From Flavobacterium caeni (GTDB taxonomy: Bacteria; Bacteroidota; Bacteroidia; Flavobacteriales; Flavobacteriaceae), in contig NZ_FMVF01000002.1 in NCBI RefSeq assembly GCF_900101895.1, positions 1-64,000 of the forward strand: a DNA stretch of 64,000 nucleotides, in the 5' to 3' direction. The position numbers were made by a program, and so were the translations under genes. Below are positions 32,875 to 41,171 of this stretch, in pieces (position 1 is the first letter of the stretch; each line of letters starts with the position of its first letter). Under the pieces are notes generated by a model. That model searched no databases. It was not told the DNA's origin and was given only the letters and a program-made list of their open reading frames with translations.

Positions 32875-33708
32875 TTATCGCTGCAATGTCAGTTTGTAAA
32901 TCCCCGATGTAAGCGCGTCGGTGTCGTTGTCCTCGCAAAGCAGAAACTCGGTTTGCGCTTCGGACTTGGCGAAAAGCGCGAGCCCTTCGAATTTATGCGA
33001 ATTAGAAATGGTTTTGGTTTTGCCCAATTTCATTTTTACGTGGTCGATGGTCCCGATGAGGGTGCCCAACACCACGCCATCGTGGTAGGTCGAGTTCGAA
33101 TCTTCGGCCGAGGCCAGGAAATACAAAGTGTCGTCTACCATGATCGCATCGGTAAAACTGGCGCGCACGCCTTTTATTTTGGGCAATTTAAAGGCGTTGT
33201 ACACCATGTTGAAATCGAGCTCCCAATCGCGCACCTCTACCGAGAACACACCGTTTTGCCCTTTGGCGCCGTTGCCGCGTTGAAAAAAGTACCAGGTCTC
33301 TTGGTCGCGCACAACACCTTCGATGTTGAAATCCTCGGGTTTGATTTGGGCGAAACTTTGCATCGACAGATACAGATTGGTCAAATCGGTTGTGGCGGTG
33401 ATGGCTTTGGTGGTTTTGTTTAGTGTAACCATTTTATTTCGTTTTTCAGTAGAGCCCGAGCCGAATACGTAGATGTTTTGGTCGTCCGAGACGATGGCCT
33501 CGAAATCGGGTTTTTGCGACTTGGGGATGTTGGCCGACGGTTGTTCGAGCAAGGCGTGGTGGTTCAAACTTTGGTCGGCTACGCGGTACTCATACAAAAA
33601 GCCGCTGTTGTCGCCAATCAGGAGCAACGTGTGGCCATCGTACAACAGCCCTGAAGCCGATCCGATACCGATGATGTTAAAAAGCAGTTCGAGCGTGAAT
33701 GGAGGCAT
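32875..33708 (-). CDS. DUF6929-like beta-propeller protein
   Basis: 277 residues, no signal peptide. The chain shows repeating beta-strand blades with phrases such as GIGSASGLLYDGHTLLLIGD, FEAIVSDDQNIYVFGSG and FNIEGVVRDQETWYFFQRGN. This resembles the DUF6929 family common in flavobacteria, a predicted beta-propeller of unknown function. A cytoplasmic location is inferred. The PPK2 gene is divergent from it, so they likely share a control region of about 120 bases (33709-33829). The plus-strand frame at 32854-33423 is a shadow of this gene. Confidence 0.65.
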   Translation of the reverse strand: MPPFTLELLFNIIGIGSASGLLYDGHTLLLIGDNSGFLYEYRVADQSLNHHALLEQPSANIPKSQKPDFEAIVSDDQNIYVFGSGSTEKRNKMVTLNKTTKAITATTDLTNLYLSMQSFAQIKPEDFNIEGVVRDQETWYFFQRGNGAKGQNGVFSVEVRDWELDFNMVYNAFKLPKIKGVRASFTDAIMVDDTLYFLASAEDSNSTYHDGVVLGTLIGTIDHVKMKLGKTKTISNSHKFEGLALFAKSEAQTEFLLCEDNDTDALTSGIYKLTLQR

Positions 33709-33829
33709 GTTCGTTCTTTTAGCCCGGATCGAAGCGGCATCCTTTTTTGGTTTGCAAAAACAAAAAAGATACAGCGAAGAGCCGGAAATAGCTCCTAAAA
33801 TTACTTATATTTACGATAAAACCGACACC

Positions 33830-34711
33830 ATGGACAACATAAATACCGATGCGTACAAAGTGACGCAGCCCATCGCGCTGGCCGCGCACGCCACATTGAT
33901 CCAAACCGACGCCACCGAGGAACAACTCGAGCAGCGACTCGAGGAACTAGGCAAGAAGATCGCAAAAATACAGGAAAAGATGTATGCGCAGGGCAAATAC
34001 GGGGTGCTCATCGGGTTGCAGGGCATGGATACATCGGGCAAGGACAGCCTGATCCGAGAGGTGTTTAAGGAGTTCAACGTGCGCGGCGTGGTGGTGCACA
34101 GTTTCAAACAGCCCACCGAACTCGAGCTCAAGCACGACTATTTGTGGCGGCATTATCTTGCGCTGCCCGAACGCGGCAAATTTGCGATCTTTAACCGCAC
34201 GCACTATGAAAATGTGTTGGTCACGCGCGTGCATCCTGAGTACATCCTGGGCGAGAACCTGCCCGATGTAAAACAAGTGTCGGATGTGAATACCGCATTT
34301 TGGGCCCGACGTTTTGCGCAAATCGAGAATTTTGAAAACCATGTGGTGCAAAACGGGACCATCGTACTCAAGTTTTTTCTGCATTTGAGCAAAGAGGAAC
34401 AACGCCAGCGGTTGTTGCGCAGGCTCGAGGAGGAAAAGCACAATTGGAAGTTTTCGCCGGGCGACTTAAAGGAACGCGCGCTGTGGGAAGATTACCAGAG
34501 GTGTTATGAAGATGCCATCAACCGTACTTCGACGGCGGTAGCGCCCTGGTATGTGATTCCCGCCGACAACAAAGATGCCGCGCGCGTGCTTTTTGCCGAG
34601 ATACTGTTGGCCGAACTCAAGAAATACAAAGACATCGACGAGCCCGAACTCGACGACAAGGTCAAGGCCAACATCGCCGAATACCGAAAGCAACTGACGT
34701 CGGAACAATAG
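33830..34711 (+). CDS. ppk2: polyphosphate kinase 2 family protein
   Basis: 293 residues from the ATG at 33830. Walker A-like GLQGMDTSGKDS (about 63-74), the lid and Walker B region FNRTHYENVLVTRVHPE (about 125-141), and the conserved FFLHLSKEEQRQRLLRR and APWYVIPADNKDAAR place it in PPK2. These enzymes move phosphate between polyphosphate and nucleotides; the subclass (AMP, ADP or GDP use) is not clear from sequence. It ends at a terminator hairpin. The longer upstream frame runs through the divergent gene and is not real. Confidence 0.9.
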   Translation: MDNINTDAYKVTQPIALAAHATLIQTDATEEQLEQRLEELGKKIAKIQEKMYAQGKYGVLIGLQGMDTSGKDSLIREVFKEFNVRGVVVHSFKQPTELELKHDYLWRHYLALPERGKFAIFNRTHYENVLVTRVHPEYILGENLPDVKQVSDVNTAFWARRFAQIENFENHVVQNGTIVLKFFLHLSKEEQRQRLLRRLEEEKHNWKFSPGDLKERALWEDYQRCYEDAINRTSTAVAPWYVIPADNKDAARVLFAEILLAELKKYKDIDEPELDDKVKANIAEYRKQLTSEQ

Positions 34712-34714
34712 AAA

Positions 34715-34736
34715 AAGCCCGACGGATCGGGCTTCT
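34715..34736 (+). terminator. terminator after ppk2
   Basis: AGCCCGA (34716-34722), CGGA loop, TCGGGCT (34727-34733), followed by TCTTC. On the minus strand an A-rich side gives TTTTTC, so it may also serve the convergent gene at 34759. Confidence 0.6.
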
Positions 34737-34758
34737 TCAGGTTTGAATTAGTGTGGCA

Positions 34759-35349
34759 TTATAATCTGAAACCGTAGGCGAGTCGCAGGGCTACCTGTCC
34801 GGTCTCGAATTCGGTGTAGTGTTCGTAGCGCACGCTCAAATCGACCCATTTGTTGGCCCAACCGATGCCCGGCGCCAGGATGACGGTGGTGTCTTCGGCG
34901 AAAGGGCTGTTTTTAGAGACGGTAAATCCGCCACCCACTTCGGCTAATCCGTAAAATTGGTCTTCCCAAAAGAACGCCTTGAATCCTGCTTTTACGGGAA
35001 TTTGTCCGATGTCTCTGCGATTGGCGGGCCAATCCTTGAGATCTTCTTCTACAAAAAAGTGGTTGTAACCCGTGGTCAACGTGACCGACAATCGGCGCGA
35101 TAAATCGTATTGCAGACGGATGTCGCCGCCTACCGTAGGCCCTGCAAACACATCGGTGCCGCCAAATGGAGAACTCGACGTGTTGAACATATACCCGCCG
35201 TTGAGTCCGAACCCCAATCGGAACCCTTGGTCGTAGTTGCTGGGTGTGGTTCCGATGACCGTCCCGATCGTTTCTTTTTCTTGGGCAAACAGGCCTCCTG
35301 CAAACAAAAGGGCGCATCCCATTAACAAGCTTCTTACTTTGGTTTTCAT
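34759..35349 (-). CDS. outer-membrane beta-barrel protein
   Basis: 196 residues. Signal peptide (MKTKVRSLLMGCALLFAGGL, cleaved about residue 22 at FAQ), then a beta-barrel of roughly eight strands with alternating residues: FRLGFGLNGGYMF, GGDIRLQYDLSRRLSVTLTT, FGLAEVGGGFTV-like segments, ending VALRLAYGFRL with the aromatic final residue pair typical of OMPs. It matches the small OmpA-type/PorT-like barrels of Bacteroidetes. No substrate can be named. It is convergent with ppk2 and divergent from the MATE gene. Confidence 0.7.
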   Translation of the reverse strand: MKTKVRSLLMGCALLFAGGLFAQEKETIGTVIGTTPSNYDQGFRLGFGLNGGYMFNTSSSPFGGTDVFAGPTVGGDIRLQYDLSRRLSVTLTTGYNHFFVEEDLKDWPANRRDIGQIPVKAGFKAFFWEDQFYGLAEVGGGFTVSKNSPFAEDTTVILAPGIGWANKWVDLSVRYEHYTEFETGQVALRLAYGFRL

Positions 35350-35699
35350 GACAATTTGATTTTAAGATTAGTGAGATTTTTGTGGCATAGGTTAAATTAA
35401 ATCGAATGTTTTTCATGAAATATCAAGTGTAAAACTATCAATGTGGCTTTTTGTTGTGCTTACACAATTCGCAGGTTTTGTTGCAAGATTTAATTTTCTA
35501 CTAAAGAATCGTCATTTTATTAACGTGTTTTTGTGTTTTAAGTCATTGCTGGGCAAGGCATTGCTTCGCGAGTTTATTTTTGCAATTGATTTTTGAAAAT
35601 GGTGCAAAATAGGCTAGGGGAAAAGTAAAAATTTAACAAATTTTAAGAAATCGGGCCTCGAAATTGCCGATTTCGCGCTTTTCAATCGAACGCAACTCG
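35350..35699. other. AT-rich divergent intergenic region
   Basis: About 350 bases between the barrel gene (minus) and the MATE gene (plus). I see no gene, no repeat shared with the rest of the window, and no strong hairpin. Confidence 0.6.
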
Positions 35700-35707
35700 T
35701 ACCTTTG
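35700..35707 (+). promoter_or_regulatory. -7 box for the MATE transporter gene
   Basis: TACCTTTG, 15 bases before the GTG at 35723; it supports that start over the upstream TTG at 35705, which lies inside the box. Confidence 0.55.
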
Positions 35708-35722
35708 CCGCAAAAAGTTGCC

Positions 35723-37135
35723 GTGAACCTTTCGCACTACACCAAGGAATTTCGATACAACCTGCAGTTGGCCTATCCGGTCATCCTGGGCATGCTGGGC
35801 CATACCTTGATAGGTATCGTCGATAAACTCATGGTGGGCAACCTCGGGTCGGCGGAATTGGCGGCCGTTTCGTTGGGCAACAGTTTTGTGTTCGTGGCCA
35901 TGTCGATCGGCATCGGTTTTTCGACCGCCATCACGCCCATCGTAGCCGAGGGCGATGCCGAAAAAGACCAGCTCAAAGTGCGTTCGACGTTCCACCACGG
36001 GCTGTTTTTGTGTACGGTACTCGGGCTCGTACTGTTCGCGATCGTATTTTTGGCCAAGCCGCTCATGTACGTCATGGGGCAGCCCGCCGAAGTCATCGCG
36101 TTGGCCCTGCCGTATCTTGGCTGGACCGCTTTTTCGCTGATTCCGATGGTCATGTACCAAGGCTATAAACAATTTGCCGACGGATTGTCGATGACCAAAT
36201 ACTCGATGTACGCCATCGTCATGGCCAACGTCGTCCACGTCCCAATCAACTATGCCCTGATTTACGGCGTATGGATTTTCCCCGAACTGGGCGTGACCGG
36301 GGCCGGGCTCGGCACGGTGATCTCGCGTGTAATGATGGTGCTGTTCATGCACTGGATGCTGGCGCGGAATGAACGTCTTGGTGTTTACTTCAAAGGTTTT
36401 ACGTTCGACGAGATCAAAAAGGTCACGGTGCGCAAAATTGTCAACCTTGGGCTGCCTTCGTCGATGCAGATGCTGTTCGAGGTTGCGCTGTTCACCTCGG
36501 CCGTTTGGTTGTGCGGCAACATCGGCAAGACCAGCCAGGCGGCCAACGAGATTGCGCTCAGTTTGGCCACGATTACTTTTATGTTTGCGATGGGACTCAG
36601 CGTCACGGCCATGATTCGGGTAGGGAACCAGCGCGGGCTCAACGATTACAAAAACCTGGTCGTGGTCGCGCGGTCGATCTTTTTGCTCGTGCTGTTGGTG
36701 GAAGCCGTTTTCGCGCTCGGGTTTATTTTGCTCAACGATTTTTTACCGCCGTTTTTCCTCGATGTCGACAACGTGTCGCAATTGGCCGATAACACCGAGG
36801 TCATCGCGATCGCGGCCCAGTTGCTGATCGTGGCGGCCATTTTTCAGGTATCCGATGGCGTCCAGGTGGTCGTTTTGGGTGCATTGCGCGGTTTGCAGGA
36901 CGTCAAGATTCCGATGTATATTACGTTTGTGGCGTACTGGATTGTGGGTTTCCCGGTTTCGTTCTACCTCGGCAAATACACCGAGTGGCGTGCCGTGGGC
37001 GTTTGGATTGGGTTGTTGGCGGGGCTTACGGCGGCGGCGCTATTTTTGTACCTTCGGTTCAACCACCTGACCAAAAAGCTGATCTACGAGCAGGAAAAGG
37101 CCGAGTTCGAAGCATTGGACCGACACGGCGGATAG
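35723..37135 (+). CDS. MATE family multidrug efflux transporter
   Basis: 470 residues from a GTG at 35723 (NLSHYTKEFRYNLQLAYPVI). Twelve hydrophobic segments in two similar halves and an early VDKLMVGNLG motif (about 33-42) place it in the NorM branch. MATE proteins export cationic drugs or metabolites with Na+ or H+. Start choice rests on the -7 box at 35700-35707, which would leave a leader of about 12 bases. No regulator gene is adjacent. An export substrate cannot be predicted. Confidence 0.9.
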   Translation: MNLSHYTKEFRYNLQLAYPVILGMLGHTLIGIVDKLMVGNLGSAELAAVSLGNSFVFVAMSIGIGFSTAITPIVAEGDAEKDQLKVRSTFHHGLFLCTVLGLVLFAIVFLAKPLMYVMGQPAEVIALALPYLGWTAFSLIPMVMYQGYKQFADGLSMTKYSMYAIVMANVVHVPINYALIYGVWIFPELGVTGAGLGTVISRVMMVLFMHWMLARNERLGVYFKGFTFDEIKKVTVRKIVNLGLPSSMQMLFEVALFTSAVWLCGNIGKTSQAANEIALSLATITFMFAMGLSVTAMIRVGNQRGLNDYKNLVVVARSIFLLVLLVEAVFALGFILLNDFLPPFFLDVDNVSQLADNTEVIAIAAQLLIVAAIFQVSDGVQVVVLGALRGLQDVKIPMYITFVAYWIVGFPVSFYLGKYTEWRAVGVWIGLLAGLTAAALFLYLRFNHLTKKLIYEQEKAEFEALDRHGG

Positions 37136-37231
37136 CGGCCCTTTGGTAAATTGCGAAATGGAGGAAGTAAAATCTGCTATTTTGATAGAGTTTCATTCCG
37201 CGAATCATCTGTAACGACAACAAAAAACAAC

Positions 37232-37269
37232 ACCCGAGGCGCAGCCGAATTGTATGGAGCGTAGCGGAA
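37232..37269 (+). repeat. 38-bp dispersed repeat
   Basis: Begins ACCCGAGGCGCAGCCGAATT and ends GCGTAGCGGAA. It is the reverse complement of 10691-10728 with four differences. It ends 25 bases before the 75-codon gene. Confidence 0.75.
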
Positions 37270-37294
37270 TAAATAAAGAATAAAAAATAAAAAA

Positions 37295-37522
37295 ATGGAC
37301 CTACCAAAATTCCTACTCGGCGACAACACCGATTTTCCCGACGACATTTTTGTCATCCACATGGATTACCCGCGTTTCGTGATCAACCTCAAGGACGATG
37401 AGGTCGAATTTCTCGAAGAAGCCGAAGACCTCGACGAAGGCGAACTCAACCAAATCATGGAAGGCCTGATTGCCGAAGCCAATGATTTCTACGATCGTGA
37501 AGTGGCGCGTTACGAAGAGTAA
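37295..37522 (+). CDS. small acidic conserved protein
   Basis: 75 residues, strongly acidic (DDEVEFLEEAEDLDEGELNQ in the middle). It starts MDLPKFLLGDNTDFPDDIFV and looks like a short globular domain followed by a charged helix. No membrane segment or signal. I recall close relatives in flavobacteria but no function. It follows an AT-rich stretch with the 38-bp repeat and stands alone. Start ATG at 37295 is the only candidate. Confidence 0.75.
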   Translation: MDLPKFLLGDNTDFPDDIFVIHMDYPRFVINLKDDEVEFLEEAEDLDEGELNQIMEGLIAEANDFYDREVARYEE

Positions 37523-37671
37523 TTTTTTTAGGGTGTGCCACCGGCGCAGATAATTCGATTCGAAATGGCATCTTTTTGGCGCCGCTGTCGGGCACTCGGC
37601 TGCACGCGGTGCTTGCCTCCCCCGAAGCTTCGGGGCCTCACGCGGGCGTTCGGATTCAATTCGTAAGTGAT
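37523..37671. other. intergenic region with a GC-rich palindrome
   Basis: A 149-base gap between convergent genes. It contains the perfect 16-bp palindrome CCCCGAAGCTTCGGGG (37620-37635) within a GC-rich stretch (37580-37655) unlike the usual AT-rich gaps. There is no T-run after the palindrome. No gene seen. Confidence 0.55.
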
Positions 37672-38754
37672 TTATCGGTTGAAGTACCGATCCATCAATG
37701 ACTGCGCGGCCGCGAACGGCGAGATTTCGTTTTGAAGTACTGCCGTTTTCTGGCGTTCGATTTCCTTGACCATATCCGGATTCGAGAAAAAATGACGCTG
37801 CAGTTGTTCGTGTATCGTTTCCATCATCCAGTATTGGTTTTGCGCCTGGCGTTTGTCGGCAAAGTAGCCGTTGCCTTGCACCAGTTCCAAATAATCCGAA
37901 ATCAAGCCCCACACTTTGTCGACGCCGTCTTTGGTCAGTGCGCTGCACGTTTCCACTTTTGGCATCCATCCCGATTTCTTGGCCGGAAACAAATGTAACG
38001 CGCGGTTAAACTCGGTCTTGGCGAGCCTGGCGCGTTTGACGTTGTCGCCGTCGGCTTTGTTGATCACCACCGCATCGGCCATTTCCATGATCCCGCGTTT
38101 GATGCCTTGCAGTTCGTCGCCTGCGCCCGCGATCTTCAGCAGCAGGAAAAAATCCACCATCGAATGTACGGCCGTTTCGCTTTGCCCGACGCCCACGGTC
38201 TCGATGATGATCGTATCGAAACCGGCCGCTTCGCAAAGCGTGATTGTCTCGCGGGTTTTTCGGGCCACACCGCCCAGTGTTTCGCCCGATGCCGATGGAC
38301 GTATGTAGGCGTTTGGGTCTTTCACCAAATCTTCCATCCGCGTTTTATCGCCTAAAATGCTGCCATGCGAAATGGTGCTGCTCGGGTCTACGGCCAGCAC
38401 GGCCACTTTTTTACCGAGTCCGGTCAGGTATTTCCCAAACGCTTCGATGAACGTGCTTTTCCCAACGCCCGGGACGCCCGTGATGCCTATGCGTACCGAT
38501 CGGTTGGCGCGTGGCAAGCACAATGCGATGATTTGATTGGCGGCCTCAAGGTGTTTGGGACTCGTACTTTCTACCAGGGTAATCGCGCGGCTGAGCGCGG
38601 AAACGTTGCTTTGGCTGATGCCGTCGAACAACGTTTGCGGAGAAGGTTTTTTTTGCCGACGCGAAATGATTTGTCCCGCTTGGTCCGAACTCACGGTTTC
38701 GGGCTGCGGGATGCCGTCTTTTTCGCTAAGCGCAGATGGGTCTGGTGGTGCCAC
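37672..38754 (-). CDS. meaB: methylmalonyl-CoA mutase-associated GTPase MeaB
   Basis: 360 residues from a GTG at 38754. G-protein motifs: Walker A GVPGVGKST (about 93-101), VDPSSTISHGSILGDKTRME, the MeaB-specific IETVGVGQSE, DELQGIKRGIMEMAD and the guanine-specificity NKAD. MeaB protects and reloads adenosylcobalamin-dependent methylmalonyl-CoA mutase. The mutase genes are not in the window, but a cobalamin adenosyltransferase is (47932-48501). N-terminal residues APPDPSALSEKDGIPQP look conserved in relatives, so the GTG start is accepted. It is transcribed alone. Confidence 0.93.
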   Translation of the reverse strand: MAPPDPSALSEKDGIPQPETVSSDQAGQIISRRQKKPSPQTLFDGISQSNVSALSRAITLVESTSPKHLEAANQIIALCLPRANRSVRIGITGVPGVGKSTFIEAFGKYLTGLGKKVAVLAVDPSSTISHGSILGDKTRMEDLVKDPNAYIRPSASGETLGGVARKTRETITLCEAAGFDTIIIETVGVGQSETAVHSMVDFFLLLKIAGAGDELQGIKRGIMEMADAVVINKADGDNVKRARLAKTEFNRALHLFPAKKSGWMPKVETCSALTKDGVDKVWGLISDYLELVQGNGYFADKRQAQNQYWMMETIHEQLQRHFFSNPDMVKEIERQKTAVLQNEISPFAAAQSLMDRYFNR

Positions 38755-38789
38755 GACAAAGTTTTGAAGTAAATGTACACTTTCAAAAT

Positions 38790-38826
38790 AAAAATCCCAA
38801 ATCCGTCGTGATCAGGATTTGGGACT
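38790..38826 (-). terminator. terminator of the Rrf2 gene
   Basis: TCCCAAATCC (38795-38804) and GGATTTGGGA (38815-38824) form a 10-bp stem with a 10-base loop. A minus-strand T-run follows (AAAA on the plus strand at 38791-38794). Confidence 0.8.
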
Positions 38827-38852
38827 ACCCTTGCAAATCTATAAATAATGGG

Positions 38853-39260
38853 TTAAAAAGTGTCTGCGAAATTGAGCAACGAAATGTCCTTGAGTTGCTT
38901 GCTGATCTTGAGGTTCATGTCCTCGTACAGGTTGCCAAGTTTTTCGTTGATTTGTTTGCCCACGGGGCAGTTTTGGTTTGGTCTGTTCTTCGAATAACCC
39001 AATGTGACATTGTCGAATGTCATTTTGAACACATCGTTGAGCGTGACGTCTGAGGCGTTGCGCAGCAGGCGTGTGCCGCCGTTCTTGCCTTCTTTACTTT
39101 CTACGATGTTGTTTCTTTTGAGATTTGCGATTTCCTTGCGTACCAATACCGGATTCATATTCAGGCTGGCCGAAATGAATTCGGACGATAGATACTCTTC
39201 CGGGTGCTTGGAAAGCAAGGTAAGGATGTGGAGCGTAATGGCAAATTTACCCGAAATCAT
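38853..39260 (-). CDS. Rrf2 family transcriptional regulator
   Basis: 135 residues. It begins MISGKFAITLHILTLLSKHP and shows the Rrf2 winged helix with NMNPVLVRKEIANLKRNNIV and a wing at KNGGTRLLRNASDV. Only one Cys is present in the effector part (NCPVGKQINEKL), so it lacks the three-Cys cluster of IscR/NsrR and resembles the YwnA/CymR-like subgroup. It may sense thiol or nitrosative stress, but that is unproven. Its neighbour downstream is MeaB (separate transcript). Confidence 0.88.
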   Translation of the reverse strand: MISGKFAITLHILTLLSKHPEEYLSSEFISASLNMNPVLVRKEIANLKRNNIVESKEGKNGGTRLLRNASDVTLNDVFKMTFDNVTLGYSKNRPNQNCPVGKQINEKLGNLYEDMNLKISKQLKDISLLNFADTF

Positions 39261-39368
39261 ACTGTAATATTTATAGTTACAAATATAAGCTATAAAAGTG
39301 TACGTTCATCGATACGTAAATAAAATAATGTTAAAATCGATGAACTGCATTTTGCGAATATTTTAGAT

Positions 39369-39376
39369 TATCTTTG
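39369..39376 (+). promoter_or_regulatory. -7 box for the AEC transporter gene
   Basis: TATCTTTG, nine bases before the ATG at 39386; the leader would be only a few bases. Confidence 0.5.
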
Positions 39377-39385
39377 ATTTTGCCT

Positions 39386-40294
39386 ATGGATAGCCTCATA
39401 CTCCTTTTTGTTTGCCTGCTCACGGGCGTCGTTTTGCAACGCGTCCAAGCCTTTCCTGCCAACAGCCACGTAGCGCTCAACCAGTTCGTCATTTATATCT
39501 CGTTGCCGGCGTTGGCGCTGCATTACATTCCCAAGATAGCCATCGGGTATGCGTTGTTGTATCCGTTGGGCATCGCTTGGCTTGGCTTTGGGTTGGCCTT
39601 TTTGTTTTTCGCGACGCTCTCCAAGATTTTTGGTTGGTCGCGCAAACTCACGGGATGCTTGATCCTGCTCGGCGGCTTGGGCAACACCTCGTTCGTGGGG
39701 TTTCCCGTCATCGAGGCGCTCTATGGCCAGCAAGGACTCGAAACGGCCATTATCGTAGACCAGCCCGGATCGTTCATGGTCATGGCCACGATGGGAATCC
39801 TGGTGGCGGCCACCTATTCGCGTGGCACGCCGAGCGCAGCGGTCATCCTGAAGAAAATAGTTTTGTTTCCGCCGTTTATCGCTTTTGCATTGGCAATCCT
39901 AATGAATCTTGCCGGTCTTCAGTTCGATGTCGTCTGGGACAGCGTGTTCTTAAAATTGGGCAACACCGTCACGCCCATCGCTTTGGTGGCCGTCGGGTTG
40001 CAGTTGCGGCTCGACAAACGCAGCAAGCATTTTGGTTTTTTGGCCTTGGGGCTGTTGTTCAAATTAATGCTCACGCCGTTGTTTTTCTACGTATTGTACA
40101 AAGTCGTGCTCAAACAGGACGGTCTTGTAACCGACGTTTCGATTACCGAGGCCGCGATGGCGCCCATGATCACCGCTTCGGTGCTGGCCACGAGCCACGG
40201 ACTCAAACCCAAACTCAGCAGCATGATGATTGGCGTCGGGATTCCGCTTTCGTTTGTGACGTTGGCGTTTTGGTATTGGGCGCTTCATTTTTGA
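39386..40294 (+). CDS. AEC family transporter
   Basis: 302 residues, nearly all hydrophobic with ten predicted membrane segments, beginning MDSLILLFVCLLTGVVLQRV. Landmarks of the auxin efflux carrier family are ALNQFVIYISLPALALHYI, GGLGNTSFVGFPVIEALYG and APMITASVLATSHGLKPKLS. The family carries organic acids or related anions in bacteria; the substrate here is unknown. It lies alone. An ATG at 39386 is preferred over the upstream TTG, which overlaps the -7 box. Confidence 0.88.
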   Translation: MDSLILLFVCLLTGVVLQRVQAFPANSHVALNQFVIYISLPALALHYIPKIAIGYALLYPLGIAWLGFGLAFLFFATLSKIFGWSRKLTGCLILLGGLGNTSFVGFPVIEALYGQQGLETAIIVDQPGSFMVMATMGILVAATYSRGTPSAAVILKKIVLFPPFIAFALAILMNLAGLQFDVVWDSVFLKLGNTVTPIALVAVGLQLRLDKRSKHFGFLALGLLFKLMLTPLFFYVLYKVVLKQDGLVTDVSITEAAMAPMITASVLATSHGLKPKLSSMMIGVGIPLSFVTLAFWYWALHF

Positions 40295-40504
40295 TTGGAG
40301 CCGTCCCGATAGCTTGGGGTGTTTTCCGCTACAACCAGGGCTAGGGCGTCGTCGTAAGTACATGTCTGTCTTATTGCCGATGGTTGTTAAAAAATCAGTA
40401 CTATATCGTTTTCGTTGCGAAATATTCATAAGAATAACTTAAAACGTCCAGATCGCTGTGTATAATCGATTAAATTTAAGACGACGAACCAAAATTTATC
40501 GATT
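40295..40504. other. intergenic region with a partial family A repeat
   Basis: About 210 bases. Near 40322-40346 the phrase TTTTCCGCTACAACCAGGGC matches the right end of the repeat at 19921-19943. No gene or terminator was found. Confidence 0.4.
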
Positions 40505-41143
40505 ATGGCAACCATACGTTTGGGCGATACCGCGCCCGATTTTACCGCACAAACCACCCAAGGCACCCTACAATTTCACGAATGGCTCGGCGCGTCCTGG
40601 GGCGTCTTGTTTTCGCACCCCGCCGATTTCACCCCCGTTTGCACCACCGAACTCGGAACGGTCGCAAACTACCATCCCGAATTTACCAAGCGAAACGCCA
40701 AAGTCATCGCGCTCAGCGTAGACGGCATCGACTCGCACCATGAGTGGATCAAGGACATCAACGAGACGCAAAACACCACCGTCGATTTTCCGATCATCGC
40801 CGACGAATCCAAAGAAATCGCGTTGTTGTACGACATGATGCATCCCAACGCGAGCGAAAAAGCCACGGTACGATCGGTGTTTGTGATCGGCCCTGACAAA
40901 AAGGTTAAACTCACCCTTACTTATCCGGCTTCGACAGGAAGAAATTTCGACGAATTGCTTCGCGTCATCGACAGCCTCCAGCTCACGGCCAACTATGCCG
41001 TGGCCACGCCTGCCAACTGGAAAGACGGCGAAAATGTCGTGATTACGCCCGCGGTTCCCGACGACGAAATCGCCACACGTTTCCCCAAAGGATACGACCG
41101 CGTAAAACCCTATTTGCGCATGACGCCGCAACCCAATAAATAG
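40505..41143 (+). CDS. 1-Cys peroxiredoxin (Prx6/AhpC family)
   Basis: 212 residues. Peroxidatic Cys46 sits in DFTPVCTTELG, preceded by the conserved HPAD. The C-terminal extension includes RFPKGYDRVKPYLRMTPQP, as in Prx6-type enzymes, and no obvious resolving Cys follows, so it should act as a 1-Cys peroxiredoxin that reduces peroxides with an external thiol. It is cytoplasmic. The next gene has its own -7 box, so co-transcription is uncertain. Confidence 0.93.
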   Translation: MATIRLGDTAPDFTAQTTQGTLQFHEWLGASWGVLFSHPADFTPVCTTELGTVANYHPEFTKRNAKVIALSVDGIDSHHEWIKDINETQNTTVDFPIIADESKEIALLYDMMHPNASEKATVRSVFVIGPDKKVKLTLTYPASTGRNFDELLRVIDSLQLTANYAVATPANWKDGENVVITPAVPDDEIATRFPKGYDRVKPYLRMTPQPNK

Positions 41144-41151
41144 TATCTTTG
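41144..41151 (+). promoter_or_regulatory. -7 box for the FAD-linked oxidase gene
   Basis: TATCTTTG beginning at the end of the peroxiredoxin gene; the ATG at 41172 is 20 bases further on. Confidence 0.5.
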
Positions 41152-41171
41152 AAAATCCAACCGATTTTCAC

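Noticed and set aside
32854..33423. 189-codon plus-strand frame just after the conserved non-coding element copy 2
   Set aside because: Tempting as the gene driven by the element, but it is antisense to the DUF6929-like gene and has shadow composition.
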